This document shows positions 8,372 through 15,934 of a stretch of 64,000 bases of DNA, one piece after another (position 1 is the first letter of the stretch; every line of letters begins with the position of its first letter). This DNA comes from Streptomyces pristinaespiralis. GTDB taxonomy: Bacteria > Actinomycetota > Actinomycetes > Streptomycetales > Streptomycetaceae. Where the stretch lies: contig NZ_CP011340.1 in NCBI RefSeq assembly GCF_001278075.1, positions 2,046,001 through 2,110,000 on the forward strand, read 5' to 3'. The notes under the pieces are model-generated. The model was not told where the DNA came from. It searched no databases and was given only the letters and a program-made list of their open reading frames with translations. The translations under genes and the position numbers were made by a program.

Positions 8372-9054
8372 TTCTGTGACGCTTTCTGCGGGGTGAGCTC
8401 GCTGGGCCGGACGATGACGAAACCCTCGCCCTCCAGCTTGAGTTGCACCGCCTCGCCCGAGCCGCCGCGGATCATCGAGCCGACGGACTGCGAACGGTGC
8501 AGCGACGTGTGCAGCTGGGCGCTCCAGCCGACGACGGCGTCCGTGTCGACGAAGACCGGCTGCTGGTGGCTGACGGGGATGACGATCGGGCTGCCGTCGC
8601 AGATGACGCCCAGTTTCCCGTAGCCGGTGAAGAGGCTGTTGAAGAGGCCGCCGCCGGTCATGCCGGCGCCCTTGACGGTCTTGATCTCGTAGCTCAGCGT
8701 CGCGTCGAAGCAGAGCACGTTGCGGCCGTTTATGGTCAGCGCGTCGCCCTGTTCGATGTCGACGATGAAGCAGTTGGCCGCTTCGTGCGCGAACCACGCC
8801 TCGCCCTGGCCGCGCACGGCCATCAACGGCAGCCCCTCCCCGGTGACGGCGCGCTTGAGCATGCCGCCGATCCCCTGGCCCTTGCGCTCGAACTGCAAGT
8901 TGCCGCGGAAGGCGATCATCGAGCCCTGCCGCGCGTGCATCTCGCCGTTGACCGCGTACTTGATCGACTTGGCGTTCTGCAGCGTCATTCCGGGCACGGT
9001 GGCCTGCTGTGCCATGTTCTCTGTGGAGAAAAGATCGCTCTTCATGGAGTGCAT
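8368..9054 (-). CDS. AIM24-family protein
   Basis: A 228-residue protein of the AIM24 (TIGR00266-like) beta-sandwich family, related to the yeast mitochondrial biogenesis factor. Bacterial members have no agreed function. The body shows the family pattern, for example AVNGEMHARQGSMIA, MLKRAVTGEGLPLM and the GGGLFNSLFTGYG loop. It heads a cluster with the ABC ATPase and permease, and its stop overlaps the ATPase start region, suggesting they act together at the membrane. Starts at 9054 or 9045 are equally plausible; neither has a strong ribosome site. Confidence 0.8.
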   Translation of the reverse strand: MHSMKSDLFSTENMAQQATVPGMTLQNAKSIKYAVNGEMHARQGSMIAFRGNLQFERKGQGIGGMLKRAVTGEGLPLMAVRGQGEAWFAHEAANCFIVDIEQGDALTINGRNVLCFDATLSYEIKTVKGAGMTGGGLFNSLFTGYGKLGVICDGSPIVIPVSHQQPVFVDTDAVVGWSAQLHTSLHRSQSVGSMIRGGSGEAVQLKLEGEGFVIVRPSELTPQKASQN

Positions 9055-9116
9055 CGTCGCCCGGAGGGGCTCGTTCCGCCAACAGCCTCCGGCCGGGCGG
9101 CTGGCAGACTGGCGGC

Positions 9117-9944
9117 GTGAGCAGCGAAGACCTCCGTGAAAACCCGTCCGACAGTCCCTTCAGGCACCGGGACGACTCCCGTGACGCGGCACCCCAGTTC
9201 GTCCTGCCGCTGGTGGTGCGCATAGAGAAGTCGGGGCCGCCGTCCCGTACGGACGCCTTGGAGACCGCCGCGCGAGCGGTCCTCGAGATCCTCGCCGACG
9301 AGCGCTCCGCCGGTGAGGGAGAGTGGGCGCAGGCCGTGCGGGACTGGCAGGACGCCCGTATCCGCAAGGTCGTCCGCCGGGCGCGCGGCGCGGAGTGGCG
9401 CAAGGCCGGCACGCTCCCCGGCATCACGGTGACCGGCGCGGGCGGTCCGGCGGCCGGGTCCGAAGCGGAGTCCGCGGCGGACGCGGCGGACACGGACGCC
9501 GCCACAGGACCGGTACCGGCACCGCCTCCGGCGGAGGTACGGGTCTTCCCGCCGGTCCCGCTCGACGGGTGGCCGAAGGAACTGGCCAAGCTCCAGGTGT
9601 CGGGAACGGAACTCGACGACCCCCGCCCGCCCGTCGCCCCCGACCCGGCCCGTCCCGTCCTGTGGCTGAGCCCGGAGCTGGAGATGTCCGCGGGCAAGGC
9701 CATGGCGCAGGCGGGCCACGGCGCCCAACTCGCCTGGTGGGAACTGTCCGACGCGGATCGCGAGGCGTGGCGGGACTCGGGCTTCGCGCTCTTTGTGCGC
9801 ACCGCGGACCCGGCGGACTGGCCGGCGCTCACGAAGAGCGGTCTGCCGGTCGTGCGCGACGCGGGCTTCACCGAGATCGCCCCGGGTTCGTGCACCGTCG
9901 TGGCCGACCACCCCTCGCTGCGCGGCGGCGCGGACCGCGCGTAG
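9117..9944 (+). CDS. Peptidyl-tRNA hydrolase type 2 (PTH2)-like protein
   Basis: A GTG start at 9117 gives 275 residues. The C-terminal domain (about 180-275) matches PTH2: LWLSPELEMSAGKAMAQAG contains the phosphate-binding SAGKAMAQ-GH segment, and the end has PVVRDAGFTEIAPGS, as in PTH2 enzymes that release peptides from stalled peptidyl-tRNA. The N-terminal 140 residues are unusual. They include a helical part (VVRIEKSGPPSRTDALETAARAV), an Ala/Asp/Glu-rich linker and then the PTH2 fold, so the protein is about twice the length of archaeal PTH2. It is divergent from the AIM24 gene, with only 62 bp between them. Hydrolase activity is inferred from the motif only. Confidence 0.7.
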   Translation: MSSEDLRENPSDSPFRHRDDSRDAAPQFVLPLVVRIEKSGPPSRTDALETAARAVLEILADERSAGEGEWAQAVRDWQDARIRKVVRRARGAEWRKAGTLPGITVTGAGGPAAGSEAESAADAADTDAATGPVPAPPPAEVRVFPPVPLDGWPKELAKLQVSGTELDDPRPPVAPDPARPVLWLSPELEMSAGKAMAQAGHGAQLAWWELSDADREAWRDSGFALFVRTADPADWPALTKSGLPVVRDAGFTEIAPGSCTVVADHPSLRGGADRA

Positions 9945-10007
9945 GCGGCCGTCGGGGCGCGCCTGCGCGGGCGGTGCGTCGTCCGCGGTGCGGGGCGCGG
10001 CTCCCGC

Positions 10008-10436
10008 CTAGGCGGGCGGTGTCACGTCCGCGGTGTTGGTGGTGCGCGCCGACCGGCCGCGGACGAGGCCGAACAGTGAGGGTCCGCCCCTCAGGCACCA
10101 CAGCGCGATGACGGGATCGCAGACGGCGCAGGCGAGGGACGAGTCGTGGGAGAAGGGGATGATCGGGTTGCCCTTGAAGTGGTGGAGCAGGTCCCATGCG
10201 GTGTGCAGCAGCCAGGCGATGCCGATGAACGTCCAGGACTCCAGGCCCCGGTAGGCGACGTACGTGATGACGGCGGTGGCGAGGAACTCCCAGCCGCCGA
10301 AGCCGCCGCCGCTCAGGTACGCGGCCCCCGCCCCGGCCACCATGATCGCGTTGAAGCGGCGCCGGTGCGGTTCGCGGATCAGGGACATCGCGGCGGCGTA
10401 GAGGACGCCGACCAGGATCGGCGTGAGGTAGGTCAT
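10008..10436 (-). CDS. DUF6010-family integral membrane protein
   Basis: The product has 142 residues with four predicted membrane helices (including LTPILVGVLYAAAMSLI and WTFIGIAWLLHTAWDLL). Polar and cysteine-containing residues lie near CAVCDPVIALWCL. The ATG start overlaps the stop of the DUF3817 gene by four bases (ATGA), so it is translationally coupled as the third gene of a three-gene membrane set. The function is unknown. The histidine-rich segment LLHTAWDLLHHFKGNP is characteristic of the family. Confidence 0.7.
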   Translation of the reverse strand: MTYLTPILVGVLYAAAMSLIREPHRRRFNAIMVAGAGAAYLSGGGFGGWEFLATAVITYVAYRGLESWTFIGIAWLLHTAWDLLHHFKGNPIIPFSHDSSLACAVCDPVIALWCLRGGPSLFGLVRGRSARTTNTADVTPPA

Positions 10437-10720
10437 GGGCGCACGGCCTTCTCGGGGGTCGGACGGACGGTGCCGCGGCGGTCGAGCCGCCGCAGTGCGA
10501 GGAGGCCGCCGATGCCGGGGACGACGGCGGCGGCCTTGGTGAGGGGCGTGGCCCGCCGGAGGCGCCACGTCGCGACGACGACGAACAGGTAGGCGCAGCC
10601 GTGGGTGGGCCCCATCAGGGAGGAGACGGGCCCGAGATGGGCGGTGGCCAGGTTGGCCGTCATCACGATCAGTGAGACGAGCTCGGCGTGGGCCGCGATG
10701 CGCAGGGGCCGCAGAGTCAC
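10433..10720 (-). CDS. DUF3817-family small membrane protein
   Basis: A 95-residue protein with three hydrophobic segments. It matches DUF3817: RIAAHAELVSLIVMTANL near the start and the conserved MGPTHGCAYLFVVV in the middle. Two in-frame GTG codons compete. The one at 10726 overlaps the previous stop as GTGA but has AGGAG only one base away; the one at 10720 has AGGAG at 7 nt and is used here. It lies between two other small membrane-protein genes, each overlapping the next. The function is unknown. Confidence 0.75.
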   Translation of the reverse strand: MTLRPLRIAAHAELVSLIVMTANLATAHLGPVSSLMGPTHGCAYLFVVVATWRLRRATPLTKAAAVVPGIGGLLALRRLDRRGTVRPTPEKAVRP

Positions 10721-10722
10721 GG

Positions 10723-11184
10723 TCACACTCCTGTGGTGGAGCCGGGGCGGATGATCATCAGGACGGTGACCGTGGCCCACAGCAGGTTGAAGACGCCGGT
10801 GAGCATCGCGAGGCGGCCCGGTGATCCCGGGTCGGAGCCGGAAGTCTCCGCGGCGGCGAGGGCCCCCTCCTGGGCGGGCAGGATCAGCAGGGCGAGCAGG
10901 CCGGCGGCCCCGGCGGTCAGAAGGATCGAGGCGATGAGCCACGCGCTGCCGAGGACGCCGAGGCTGCTCGCCGTGGCGAATCCGAAGACGGGAACGGCGA
11001 TGCCGACGGCCGCGTAGACGCGGCAGATGCGGTGCAGCGTCCGCAGGGTCGTGAGCGCCTCCCCGTCGCCGGGGCCGCTGTGCGCGTGGCGCAGGGCCTT
11101 GGGGAACATGCTCGCCGCGACGGTGACCGGGCCGACGGCCACGACGGCGGCCAGGACGTGCAGGACGAGGAAGAATTTCGTCAC
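10723..11184 (-). CDS. Four-helix integral membrane protein (DUF2269-like)
   Basis: The 153-residue product has four membrane segments. It opens with TKFFLVLHVLAAVVAVGPV, typical of DUF2269-like proteins in which a histidine sits in the first helix. The GTG start has GGAG 8 nt upstream. It is the first gene of a coupled trio with the DUF3817 and DUF6010 genes. The upstream region on this strand contains a tandem-repeat array rather than another gene. No function is assigned. Confidence 0.65.
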   Translation of the reverse strand: MTKFFLVLHVLAAVVAVGPVTVAASMFPKALRHAHSGPGDGEALTTLRTLHRICRVYAAVGIAVPVFGFATASSLGVLGSAWLIASILLTAGAAGLLALLILPAQEGALAAAETSGSDPGSPGRLAMLTGVFNLLWATVTVLMIIRPGSTTGV

Positions 11185-11807
11185 CGTCGGGGCTCCGTGG
11201 CCGCACGGACGATGCGACGCGTCGGCCGGGTTCCGGCCGACCGGGTACGGGGCGCGCCGGTGACCTCCGAGGCCGGCGGGCGTCCGGCTCCACGGACACC
11301 CGTGCGCCGGACGACTTCGGAGACACCCGCCACCGTGCGCCGGGCGCGGCAGGAGGTTCCCGTCACCGTGCGCCGGACGGCTCGGGAGCCACCCGCCGCC
11401 CTGCGCCGGGCGCGGCAGGAGGTTCCCGTCACCGTGCGCCGGACGCGGCAGGAGGTTCCCGCCACCGTGTGCCGGACGACTCGGGAGCCAACGGCCACCG
11501 TGCGCCGGACGACCGTGCCGCCGGCGTGCGGCACCTCGTGGGGAGCGCCGGCATCGAGCCGGTCCGAGCCCTCGGACAAGTGGATCCGGACGTGCATGGA
11601 GAGGCCCTTCGGGGGTGTGGGAGATCCGGTCATGTGCCGGAGACGCCACCGAAGTTATCCGGCTGCCACCGGGTCTCCCAGTGGCATCAGTGACACCTTT
11701 CAACGAGATACTGCCAACGCGACGAAGCGGCTTGCGAACTGCGACAGGACAGCGGTTCCGTAGCACCTGGGCGGATCCGGCATCCGGTGGAGAGGTACGT
11801 TCCCGCC
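11185..11807. other. 623-bp intergenic region with repeats and divergent promoters
   Basis: This stretch separates the leftward membrane-protein trio from the rightward GlxA/AraC gene. Its core is a 33-bp tandem array (separate entry). All three leftward frames and at least one rightward frame stay open through the array, but no frame has a credible start, ribosome site and family resemblance together, so I call no gene. The right third (about 11640-11760) is less GC-rich (GTGACACCTTTCAACGAGATAC) and probably carries the regulator promoter. Confidence 0.5.
11299..11529. repeat. 33-bp tandem repeat array, about seven units
   Basis: Units begin near 11299, 11332, 11365, 11398, 11431, 11464 and 11497, each 33 bp with the core ACCGTGCGCCGG. 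Two sub-types alternate: one continues with GCGGCAGGAGGTTCCC, the other with ACTCGGGAGCCA-like sequence. The period is a multiple of three, so in the rightward frame it would encode 11-residue Arg-rich repeats (TVRRxRQEVPV). No open reading frame with a good start spans it. It may be an expanded non-coding repeat or the relic of a repeat protein. Confidence 0.8.
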
Positions 11808-12746
11808 ATGCACACCATCGCCGTTCTCGCGCTGGACCGGGTGATCCCCTTCGACCTGTCCACCCCGATCGAGGTCTTCACCCGCACCCGGCTCCCGGAC
11901 GGGCGACCCGGCTACCACCTGCGCGTGTGCGCCGAACAGCCGGAGATCGACGCCGGCGCGTTCACCCTGCGTGCGCCCTGGGGACTGGAAGGGCTCGAGG
12001 GCGCGGACACGATCGTCGTGCCCGGTACCGCCGCCCCCGCCGCCCCGCTCTCCGCCGCGGTCCGTGACGCGCTGCGGGCGGCGGCCGAGAACGGCACGCG
12101 CATCGCCTCCATCTGCTCGGGCGCCTTCCCGCTGGCCGCCACCGGGCTCCTCGACGGCCTGCGGGCCACCACCCACTGGGTCGCGGCGGACCTCCTGGCA
12201 GCCGGCCACCCGGACGTCGAGGTCGACCCGGACGTCCTGTACGTCGACAACGGGCAGATCCTCACCTCGGCGGGCGCGGCCGCGGGCCTGGACCTGTGCC
12301 TGCACATGATCCGCCGCGACTACGGCTCCGCGGTCGCCGCGGACGCGGCCCGGCTGTCCGTCATGCCTCTTGAACGGGAAGGCGGGCAGGCGCAGTTCAT
12401 CGTCCACGACCATGCGCCCGACCCCCAGGGCTCCGCCCTCGAGCCGCTGCTCACCTGGCTGCGGGACAACCTGGGCCGTGACCTCACGCTCGCCGCCGTC
12501 GCCGACCAGGCCGGGACCAGCACCCGCACCCTGATACGCCGCTTCCGCGAACAGACCGGCACGACCCCGCTCCAGTGGCTCCACCGGGCCCGTATCCGCC
12601 AGGCCCAGCACCTGCTGGAGACCACCGACCACTCCGTCGAGCGCATCGCCGCCCAGGTCGGTTTCGGCTCGCCCACCGCTTTCCGTGACCGTTTCAAACG
12701 CACCACCGGGGTCTCCCCGCGGACCTACCGCCGCACCTTCGGCTGA
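11808..12746 (+). CDS. GlxA-family AraC-type transcriptional regulator with DJ-1/PfpI domain
   Basis: A 312-residue regulator. The N-terminal about 170 residues form a class-I glutaminase-like DJ-1/PfpI fold. The nucleophile-elbow segment is ASICSGAFPLA, retaining the cysteine, and TIVVPG precedes it. The C-terminal about 100 residues (from LTWLRDNLGRDLTLAAVA) form the double helix-turn-helix AraC domain ending in GVSPRTYRRTF. The ATG at 11808 is chosen; a GTG at 11787 is an alternative. Such regulators sense small metabolites and usually control a nearby operon. The divergent membrane-protein trio is the nearest candidate, though repeat DNA lies between them. Confidence 0.88.
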   Translation: MHTIAVLALDRVIPFDLSTPIEVFTRTRLPDGRPGYHLRVCAEQPEIDAGAFTLRAPWGLEGLEGADTIVVPGTAAPAAPLSAAVRDALRAAAENGTRIASICSGAFPLAATGLLDGLRATTHWVAADLLAAGHPDVEVDPDVLYVDNGQILTSAGAAAGLDLCLHMIRRDYGSAVAADAARLSVMPLEREGGQAQFIVHDHAPDPQGSALEPLLTWLRDNLGRDLTLAAVADQAGTSTRTLIRRFREQTGTTPLQWLHRARIRQAQHLLETTDHSVERIAAQVGFGSPTAFRDRFKRTTGVSPRTYRRTFG

Positions 12747-12834
12747 GGTCCGGATTCAATTACTCCGATTGTCGTCCCTTCCGGGGTGCCGGGCGCTACG
12801 GTGAGCCTTCACAGAATCTGCACAAGGGGGGACC

Positions 12835-13320
12835 TTGAGCAATCCGTTCACCATCGGCCCGCCGTCGCCCGGCCCCGTGCCCGCCGGGACGCAACGGCCG
12901 CTGTGGAAGATGAAGCGCACCTACGCCGGCGGGCTGCTGATCATGGCGCTCGGCTTCGGGTGCGGTGGTGCCGCCGCCTCCGACGACTCCCGGCCGGCCG
13001 CGGCGGCCGCCGGGCCGAGCCCCGGCCCGACCGTCACCGAGACGGTCACCGCGACGGCGACCACCACGGCGACGCCCGCCCCCAAGGCCACCGTCACCGA
13101 ACCGGGGCCCACCGTGACCGTGACGGTGACCGAGACGGAGACCGCCGACGCCTACGACAGCGGCGACAGCGACTCCGGCAGCGGCGGTGACGCGGACGTG
13201 TACTACGAGAACTGCGCCGCCGCACGGGCCGCGGGGGCCGCGCCCGTGCGCCGGGGCGAGCCCGGCTACGGCAGCCACCTCGACCGGGACAACGACGGCA
13301 CCGGCTGCGACTGGGGCTGA
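12835..13320 (+). CDS. Excalibur calcium-binding-domain surface protein
   Basis: A 161-residue protein with a TTG start directly after a strong GGGGGGA ribosome site. A single hydrophobic segment near residues 28-46 (TYAGGLLIMALGFGC) anchors it. Residues about 60-104 are a Thr/Val/Glu stalk with repeated TVTET units. The C-terminal 40 residues are an excalibur domain: YYENCAAARAAGAAPVRRGEPGY followed by the calcium-loop-like DRDNDGTGCDWG. Such domains are extracellular and often linked to wall enzymes or nucleases, but none is present here. The cysteine in GFGCGG could alternatively be lipidated. Confidence 0.8.
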   Translation: MSNPFTIGPPSPGPVPAGTQRPLWKMKRTYAGGLLIMALGFGCGGAAASDDSRPAAAAAGPSPGPTVTETVTATATTTATPAPKATVTEPGPTVTVTVTETETADAYDSGDSDSGSGGDADVYYENCAAARAAGAAPVRRGEPGYGSHLDRDNDGTGCDWG

Positions 13321-13327
13321 CGGACCG

Positions 13328-13360
13328 GTGCCCGCCCGGACCGAACTCCGCGGCGGGCAC
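13328..13360 (+). terminator. Hairpin after the excalibur gene
   Basis: GTGCCCGCC at 13328-13336 pairs perfectly with GGCGGGCAC at 13352-13360 around a 15-base loop, eight bases after the stop. A further inverted copy (GGCGGGCACCGG near 13420) could form an alternative longer fold. Confidence 0.5.
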
Positions 13361-13676
13361 GGGTCGTCGGCCCTTACACCGGGGCCCGATCGCTCCCGCC
13401 GTACCGCCGAACCACAGGGCGGGCACCGGTGGTCGACCCTCCCGGACGGCCGGAACCCAGGGGCGCGCGGCAGGCCGCCCCTTCCCGCGTACCCCACCGC
13501 TCGCCGCACCGGCATCCGGCCGGCGGGCCGTTGAACAACCAGGGCCCCGGCTACGTACTTCCGGGTACCGCCCAGTAGTTTGACCGGCTAAGTTCGACCG
13601 GCAGGCGGCCGGTGGGCTGACCGGCCATTCAGCAGGGCGGTTGGTTGCCGTGTAACGCATCGGCTCTGGAGGCACA
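13361..13676. other. Intergenic region without a gene
   Basis: About 315 bp between the excalibur terminator and the DUF4142 start. I see no coding frame with family resemblance. The segment near 13560-13620 has repeated GACCGGC words (TTGACCGGCTAAG, TTCGACCGGCAGG, GCTGACCGGCC) that could be regulatory or chance. The promoter of the DUF4142 gene should lie here. Confidence 0.4.
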
Positions 13677-14468
13677 TTGTTGCGGCGCATCAACGGAACA
13701 GCACTCATCATCGCGGCCCTGGTCGTCACGGTCGGGGCGCTCGCGTTCCCCGTGTGGTCATACGCCGACCGTTCCGGCACCGGGCAGGACAATCTCAACG
13801 CCTCGAGCGTGGCGACCCAGTGGGGGCCGCTGTCGGCCACCGACCGCGACTTCCTCGTCAAGGTGCGGCTCGCCGGCCTGTGGGAACTGCCCGCCGGGCA
13901 GCAGGCGATCGAACGCGCGCCCACCGAGGCCGTCAAGGCGGCCGGCGACCACCTCGTCGTCGGCCACACCGACCTCGACAAGCGGGCCCGCAACGTGGCG
14001 GCGCAGCTGGGCGTCGAGCTGCCGAACCAGCCCACCGAGCAGCAGCAGGGCTGGCTGCGCGAACTGTCCGCGGCGCAGGGCGAGGAGTACGAGCGCAAGT
14101 TCGCCCAGCTTCTGCGGAACGCCCACGGCAAGGTCTTCGCGCTGATCGCGCAGGTCCGTCACACCACCCGCAACACACTGATCCGCCAGCTCGCCTCGGA
14201 CGCCAACCAGACGGTCCTCGACCACATCACGATGCTCGAGCAGACCGGCCGGGTCGACTTCGACGCCATCGCCAACGAAGCCGCGGCGGGAGCCACGGCC
14301 AGCCCGAGCGGTCCGCCGCCGCCGGACGGCAACCTGCCGCCCGCGCCGCCCGCGGTCACCCCGACCGGGGACCAGTCGTTCACGTCCCGGCCCTCACCGC
14401 AGCCGGGTGCGCCGACCGCGGTCAACACCGACCGCCCGGCACCGCAGGACCCCGTCCCTGCGGGATGA
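13677..14468 (+). CDS. DUF4142-domain exported protein
   Basis: A 263-residue protein; the TTG start has GGAGG 6 nt upstream. One N-terminal hydrophobic segment (LIIAALVVTVGALAFPVW) acts as signal or anchor. The DUF4142 region (about 50-195) is a helical, ferritin-like bundle. It opens with LSATDRDFLVKVRLAGLWE and includes VGHTDLDKRARNVAAQLGV and LIRQLASDANQTVLDHI, which hold scattered His, Asp and Glu residues. The C-terminal about 70 residues are Pro/Gly/Ser-rich and probably disordered. The gene lies just upstream of the MNIO gene in the same direction, but a strong hairpin separates them. The function is unknown; a role in cell-envelope or metal handling is only a guess. Confidence 0.8.
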   Translation: MLRRINGTALIIAALVVTVGALAFPVWSYADRSGTGQDNLNASSVATQWGPLSATDRDFLVKVRLAGLWELPAGQQAIERAPTEAVKAAGDHLVVGHTDLDKRARNVAAQLGVELPNQPTEQQQGWLRELSAAQGEEYERKFAQLLRNAHGKVFALIAQVRHTTRNTLIRQLASDANQTVLDHITMLEQTGRVDFDAIANEAAAGATASPSGPPPPDGNLPPAPPAVTPTGDQSFTSRPSPQPGAPTAVNTDRPAPQDPVPAG

Positions 14469-14491
14469 CCGGGCGGCCCCGAACACGGCAG

Positions 14492-14521
14492 GAGGTTCCG
14501 GTCCGCCCGGGCCGGAACCTC
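14492..14521 (+). terminator. Hairpin after the DUF4142 gene
   Basis: GAGGTTCCGG (14492-14501) pairs perfectly with CCGGAACCTC (14512-14521), 23 bases after the stop. It separates the DUF4142 gene from the MNIO gene, arguing for an independent promoter for the latter. Confidence 0.7.
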
Positions 14522-14618
14522 AAATCAACCTCTGAACGTCCCCTCCTGCGGATTCACCTGCTCGTGCGGGGGCCATGACCCTGGCACGCCACACACGTCG
14601 GGCGTGGAGGAGGGGACC

Positions 14619-15929
14619 ATGGAACTCGGCATCGGAATCGGCTGGCGGCCGGAGATCGCGGACACGGTGGAGCGGCTGCCGGAGCTCGACTGGGTCGAGG
14701 TCGTCGCGGAGAACGTCTGCCCCGGCCACCTGCCGCCCGCACTGCTCCGGCTGCGCTCGCGCGGCGTCCGCGTCGTCCCGCACGGCGTCTCGCTCGGACT
14801 CGGCGGCGCCGACCGGCCCTCGAAGCGGCGCCTGGCCGATCTGGCAGAGCGGGCAGAGGCACTGGCCGCGCCGCTGGTCACGGAGCACATCGCGTTCGTG
14901 AGGGCGGGCGGCGCGCTCACCGCGTCCGCCGTGCAGGAGGCCGGCCATCTGCTGCCCGTCCCCCGCACCTGGGACGCGCTCGCCGTGCTGTGCGAGAACG
15001 TGCGCATCGCGCAGGACTCGCTGCCGGTGCCGCTGGCGCTGGAGAACATCGCGGCGATGTTCTCCTGGCCGGGCGAGGAGCTCACCGAGGGCCAGTTCCT
15101 CGCGGAGCTCGTGGAACGGACCGGGGTAGGGCTGCTGATCGACGTGGCCAACCTCCACACCAACCACGTCAACCGCGGCGAGGACCCGTCGGCCGCGCTC
15201 GACGAACTGCCGGTGGAGTCGATCGCGTACGTCCATGTCGCGGGCGGCGTCGAACGCGACGGGATCTGGCACGACACGCACGCGCACCCGGTGACACGGC
15301 CGGTCCTGGACATCCTGTCGGACCTGCGGAGCAGGGTGAACCCGCCGGGGGTGCTGCTGGAGCGCGACGACGACTTCCCCGCCGGTTCCGAGCTGGAGGC
15401 CGAACTCGCGACCATCCGCACGACCCTGGCGTCGGCCGCGCACAGCGCCCGCTCCGCCTCGCCCCGGACCACCCCCCTCGCGGCGACGCCGCCCCGCCCC
15501 GCCTCCGACACAAGAACGCCGCCCGCCCGCCAGCACGTCGCGCTCAGGCAGGCCGCCCTGCTGTCCGCGCTCGTCGCGGGAACGCCCGCACCCGAGGGAT
15601 TCGACGCACGCCGCCTGCGCGTGCAGAGCCGCGCCCTCGCCGCGAAGCGCGCGGACGTCGTCGCGAAGGTCGCGCCCGAGCTGCCCGAGATCCTCGGGAC
15701 CGGCTACCGGGCCGCCTTCCTCGCGTACGCCAGGAACCGCCCCATGCACGCGGGTTACCGGCGCGACGCGCTCGACTTCGCCGAGCACCTGCTGGCCTCA
15801 GGACGCCCGCAGGACGGCGCCGCCCGGCGCAGGCTGACCCTGTGGTGGCGGGAGCGCAGCGCCACCCGTCCGCCGCGCGGGGCGACCCGCCTGGTCCGTG
15901 TGGCCCGCGCCGCGCTCGCGGCGAGGTGA
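14619..15929 (+). CDS. DUF692/MNIO-family multinuclear iron oxidase-like enzyme with C-terminal extension
   Basis: Residues 1-270 form a DUF692 TIM barrel, the family of MbnB, TglH and ChrH, which use two or three iron ions to modify cysteine or backbone groups of peptides. Candidate metal ligands are in the expected order: His55 (VVPHGVSLG), Glu89-His90 (TEHIAF), Glu142-Asn143 (LENIAAMF), Asp175/His180/His183 ([10 protein letters not shown]), His206 (YVHVAGG), Asp219 with His221/223 (HDTHAH), and Glu249 (LLERDDD). An Ala/Pro/Thr linker (about 275-303) leads to a helical C-terminal domain (304-436) with no metal-type motifs, perhaps a fused substrate-recruiting partner. The ATG at 14619 follows GGAGGAGGGG; the GTG at 14604 lies inside that site. 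The next gene begins at the stop and encodes a Cys-dotted membrane protein, the likely substrate. Confidence 0.85.
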   Translation: MELGIGIGWRPEIADTVERLPELDWVEVVAENVCPGHLPPALLRLRSRGVRVVPHGVSLGLGGADRPSKRRLADLAERAEALAAPLVTEHIAFVRAGGALTASAVQEAGHLLPVPRTWDALAVLCENVRIAQDSLPVPLALENIAAMFSWPGEELTEGQFLAELVERTGVGLLIDVANLHTNHVNRGEDPSAALDELPVESIAYVHVAGGVERDGIWHDTHAHPVTRPVLDILSDLRSRVNPPGVLLERDDDFPAGSELEAELATIRTTLASAAHSARSASPRTTPLAATPPRPASDTRTPPARQHVALRQAALLSALVAGTPAPEGFDARRLRVQSRALAAKRADVVAKVAPELPEILGTGYRAAFLAYARNRPMHAGYRRDALDFAEHLLASGRPQDGAARRRLTLWWRERSATRPPRGATRLVRVARAALAAR

Positions 15930-15934
15930 GCGCC

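Noticed and set aside
10001..10014. CCCGCCTAGGCGGG palindrome as a terminator
   Set aside because: It overlaps the stop codon of the DUF6010 gene and is only a short stem, so it is more likely coincidental.
11299..11529. Possible CRISPR array
   Set aside because: The units are directly adjacent without unique spacers, so this is a tandem repeat.
11181..11633. Minus-strand frame encoding Arg/Val repeats across the 33-bp array
   Set aside because: All three minus-strand frames are open because of the repeat composition, and none has a start and ribosome site that make it more credible than the others.
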